Assembly (NCBI GenBank): GCA_900177435.1
Contig: FXAI01000002.1
Coordinates: 394,386-458,385 of the forward strand
Direction: 5' to 3'
DNA from: Alteromonadaceae bacterium Bs31
GTDB lineage: Bacteria; Pseudomonadota; Gammaproteobacteria; Pseudomonadales; Cellvibrionaceae
Length of the DNA: 64,000 bases
Shown here: piece by piece, positions 62,057 through 64,000 of the stretch
How the letters are laid out: every line of letters begins with the position of its first letter
How positions within the stretch are numbered: position 1 is the first letter of the stretch
Translations under genes and position numbers: made by a program
The notes under the pieces: model-generated
What the model saw: only the letters and a program-made list of their open reading frames with translations
Database searches by the model: none
What the model was told of the DNA's origin: nothing

Positions 62057-62302
62057 AATACCCGACTCACAACCGAACTCTTTTAATACACGTTTTGTTG
62101 ATGCGGGATTAGTTGCCAGTAAAGCCCTAGGCCTTATTGGCCGTTGCACTAAATTTCCGCCGCAGTTAGGACATACATGTTTGAGTTTCTTTGCTGCGCA
62201 TTCTTTACAAAATGTACATTCAAAGGTGCAAATTACCGCTTCTTCAGATTCGGGTGGTAAATCTTTATCACAACATTCACAATTTGGACGTAGTGCTAAC
62301 AT
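62051..62302 (-). CDS. DUF1272 zinc-ribbon-like protein
   Basis: An 83-residue protein with the DUF1272 pattern: LRPNCECCDKDLPP, AVICTFECTFCKECAAKKL and HVCPNCGGNLVQRPIRP. Eight or more Cys in CxxC arrangements suggest two zinc sites. The family is of unknown function. The stop codon is embedded in GCATAAC. Confidence 0.88.
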   Translation of the reverse strand: MLALRPNCECCDKDLPPESEEAVICTFECTFCKECAAKKLKHVCPNCGGNLVQRPIRPRALLATNPASTKRVLKEFGCESGIA

Positions 62303-62375
62303 TTTTCATCCTTCTTATTTTAAAAGGCCCTCGCAGCGTAGTAACTGATGCTTGAGCGACTTTTTGTATAATTTA

Positions 62376-62666
62376 CTAGATCATGTTTAATCTGATAGCT
62401 ATAGGTGCAAATGGGGGTACAGGCATTCTAGCGCCGATATACGCTTTTCTAATACATTTGGCTTTTCTGGAGTCGGTGGCGGTGTCAGAACTTGAAATTA
62501 CACCCGCTATATTCACGGTTAGCATTAATTCAACTTTTGTACCTTTGTCTATTTTATAGCAAGCAGATTTATTATCTAAGCTTTGCTGATTTTGAGAAGC
62601 TATAAATTCACTGGCATACGCTCTATATTCTTCTTTTTCTTTTGAGGAAGCTAGAATGTAAGGCAT
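62376..62666 (-). CDS. hypothetical protein, possibly TonB-C-like
   Basis: A 96-residue protein starting at 62666 (MPYILASSKEKEEYRAY); the frame to 62762 has an improbable prefix. The segment GTKVELMLTVNIAGVISSSD with a later RMPVPPFAPIAIRLNM resembles the C-terminal beta domain of TonB-like energy transducers, where a strand, a G-x-V turn and a PPF-like ending recur. No membrane anchor is present in the called frame, so it may be a truncated or free-standing domain. Confidence 0.5.
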   Translation of the reverse strand: MPYILASSKEKEEYRAYASEFIASQNQQSLDNKSACYKIDKGTKVELMLTVNIAGVISSSDTATDSRKAKCIRKAYIGARMPVPPFAPIAIRLNMI

Positions 62667-62825
62667 GTTTGTTTCTTGATTAATTTGACACTTTATTTGT
62701 ATGGTTGAGCGTAGCGAAAACACGAAAAATCGCGTAGTAATTTGTATTAGGCGGATAAGCATATATTTTTAAAATAATTTCTTTCATAGCTATAACTTAA
62801 CAAGACTTCCTGTTAGCTGATTTGA

Positions 62826-63296
62826 TTATGCAGTTTTAGTGTGCTTACTTTTCCACTTATTTAAATGCTCACAAACAATGCTTGGCTTTAATTTGAACTG
62901 ATTTGGAATTGCCCCTTCCATGCCAGACAAGCCAGCAGCTACTTTTCTCGCAGGCTCCCCTTTTTCATAAGTATTGCTATAGCTAATACCTATCATTTTG
63001 TTTCCGTGTATCCGCCCAACATAAAAATGATCTACATCCGACCACTCAAGGCGCCAAGGGTTAAGCCCGGAATTCACTTCAAAACCGCTTTCATCCATTT
63101 TTATGTATGTTTTTTTGAAGGCCTGAATAAGTCCCACTGGGATCACCAATCCGAAAAAGACGATACCCAGCCATCCCCATATTACACCTTTCGATACCAT
63201 AACGACGCCAAGAGCGACGAAGCCAACGGCAATCAATATTATCTGAATGGCCTTTAGCTTACTCCCTTCAATAATCACTACATTTTCTTCAATCAT
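62826..63296 (-). CDS. STM3941-like membrane protein
   Basis: A 156-residue protein. Two N-terminal helices (IILIAVGFVALGVVMVS and WGWLGIVFFGLVIPVGLIQ) precede a PH-like beta domain (TYIKMDESGFEVNSGLNPWRLEWSDVDHFYVG), the STM3941 layout. The stop lies in GCATAAT. The family function is unknown. Confidence 0.7.
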   Translation of the reverse strand: MIEENVVIIEGSKLKAIQIILIAVGFVALGVVMVSKGVIWGWLGIVFFGLVIPVGLIQAFKKTYIKMDESGFEVNSGLNPWRLEWSDVDHFYVGRIHGNKMIGISYSNTYEKGEPARKVAAGLSGMEGAIPNQFKLKPSIVCEHLNKWKSKHTKTA

Positions 63297-63367
63297 TCAG
63301 AATATCCAATATATGCCTAACATAGCTGCGTTAGGGGTCGGAACGTAGATCCTGCTGGTTATGTTGT

Positions 63368-63754
63368 TTACCCCATCCCAACCTGGGTGCGCAGATAACG
63401 GAGCAAATCTATATAAAGATATATTGAGCCGTAAAGCAGTACAAAGATAAAGGGATAAGCTGCATATACCCATATTCTATCCACGAAAGTGAACCCCTTT
63501 CTGATATATCTCATAATGCATACCGGGATCCAATACGCTGCTTGGGTGGCTATAGATACTTCTAGGGTCGGTTGATATGTATGTGCACAAACAGAAGTCG
63601 GCAAAACGACCAGCACCGTATTTAAAACCCAGTGTTGAATAGCAATACCGCTAAAAGTTAAGTTATAGCGTTTTAGCTTCAGGCACCGATAGAAAATATA
63701 CGGATAAAGGTAAACAAACAGTAAAAATGCTAAAACAATATACAGCCAGCCCAC
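63368..63754 (-). CDS. hypothetical four-span membrane protein
   Basis: A 128-residue membrane protein with hydrophobic segments WLYIVLAFLLFVYLYPYIFY, IQHWVLNTVLVVLPTSVC, IATQAAYWIPVCIMRY and VYAAYPFIFVLLYGSIYLYIDL. No family recognised. ACATAAC follows the stop after four bases, and CCTAAC / GTTAGG lie 63315-63334. Confidence 0.6.
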   Translation of the reverse strand: MGWLYIVLAFLLFVYLYPYIFYRCLKLKRYNLTFSGIAIQHWVLNTVLVVLPTSVCAHTYQPTLEVSIATQAAYWIPVCIMRYIRKGFTFVDRIWVYAAYPFIFVLLYGSIYLYIDLLRYLRTQVGMG

Positions 63755-64000
63755 ACTCCCCTCCCACTATAAATTGAGAGGAATGTACCACCACTATATG
63801 CAAACACTTAGGACCAAAAATGAAAGTGTTGCGGAAACATAACGCCACACTTTGGGCCTGTTAAGCGAATAATAAAAGCGCTTCCGCTTGGCTCGCATTC
63901 CTGAATAAGCTTTTTAATCGCTTAGAGGGGTGGATTTCTATACCGCAGTGAAACGGTGTTTAAAATAATAGTTTATCCCCGGCTGAGTTTCCATCAAAAA
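63755..64000. other. 246-bp window end without a recognised gene
   Basis: AT-rich, no supported frame. The end may contain the promoter of the neighbouring membrane gene. Confidence 0.35.

Noticed and set aside
55000-64000. Definite integron cassette array
   Set aside because: No integrase in the window; candidate core sites are incomplete and the spacing between paired boxes is irregular. Kept only as a hypothesis.

Overview
The window looks like chromosomal DNA of a gammaproteobacterium of the Cellvibrionaceae type (Teredinibacter, Saccharophagus and Cellvibrio relatives). This is inferred from several secreted cellulose and hemicellulose enzymes joined by very long poly-serine linkers, CBM2/CBM10-type modules, lipoprotein cellulases, and housekeeping genes (glmS, acpH, type III glutamine synthetase) of gammaproteobacterial character. 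No rRNA or tRNA gene was recognised, and no integrase or transposase was seen.

Layout. 1-6 kb: the 3' part of a large BcrAD/BadFG-type activase fused to DUF2229, translationally coupled to a 2-hydroxyacyl-CoA-dehydratase-like protein, then an AlkC/AlkD-type DNA alkylation repair gene. 6-9.6 kb: a Tat-type aldo/keto reductase, a SIMPL protein and a GH45 endoglucanase lipoprotein. 9.8-13.5 kb: a three-gene exosortase locus in which a VIT-domain membrane protein carrying its own PEP-CTERM-like tail overlaps the exosortase gene, which overlaps an EpsI-like gene. 13.6-20.6 kb: an SQR-like flavoprotein, glmR-glmS, a GH13 enzyme and an RpiB/LacA/LacB-type isomerase. 20.6-30.2 kb: a tandem pair of HExxH metallopeptidase-like proteins, a CE3-CBM10-CBM2 esterase, a GH43 enzyme, a periplasmic solute-binding-like protein, a class 3 lipase and a double-domain PPK2 (Pap). 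30.4-33.7 kb: a five-gene envelope-stress-like operon (DUF4389, a 49-residue membrane protein, a LiaF-like protein, a LytS-type kinase and a LytT-type regulator). 33.7-41.5 kb: TetR/GST divergent pair, PPi-type phosphofructokinase, lipase-like protein, two lipoproteins, a methyltransferase, a ribbon-helix-helix plus coiled-coil two-gene unit, HAD phosphatase, AcpH and an NTF2-like protein. 42-50 kb: type III glutamine synthetase, GH6 cellobiohydrolase lipoprotein, DUF5916 outer-membrane protein and a membrane-bound LytTR regulator. 50-54.9 kb: a GH-like TIM barrel and a LysR-pirin-FMN reductase-DUF2798 redox cluster. 55-64 kb: an AT-rich run of small unrelated genes, all on the minus strand, that looks like an accessory island.

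The carbohydrate genes complement each other: GH6 and GH45 attack cellulose, CE3 and GH43 trim xylan decorations, and GH13 handles alpha-glucans. PPi-PFK, an RpiB-type isomerase and GlmS feed central sugar metabolism. The rpiB-like and pfk genes share an 11-bp palindromic upstream motif. Several genes absent from a simple long-ORF list were found by reading: a 49-residue protein with a strong ribosome binding site (30860-31009) and a 58-residue coiled-coil protein (38366-38542). The strongest leads for novelty are the one-target exosortase locus, the DUF4389/LiaF/LytST operon with its duplicated 52-bp-spaced repeat, the RHH plus coiled-coil unit with its tandem operator-like repeats, and the accessory island with folded, attC-reminiscent intergenic elements. 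All family assignments come from reading motifs, without database searches.
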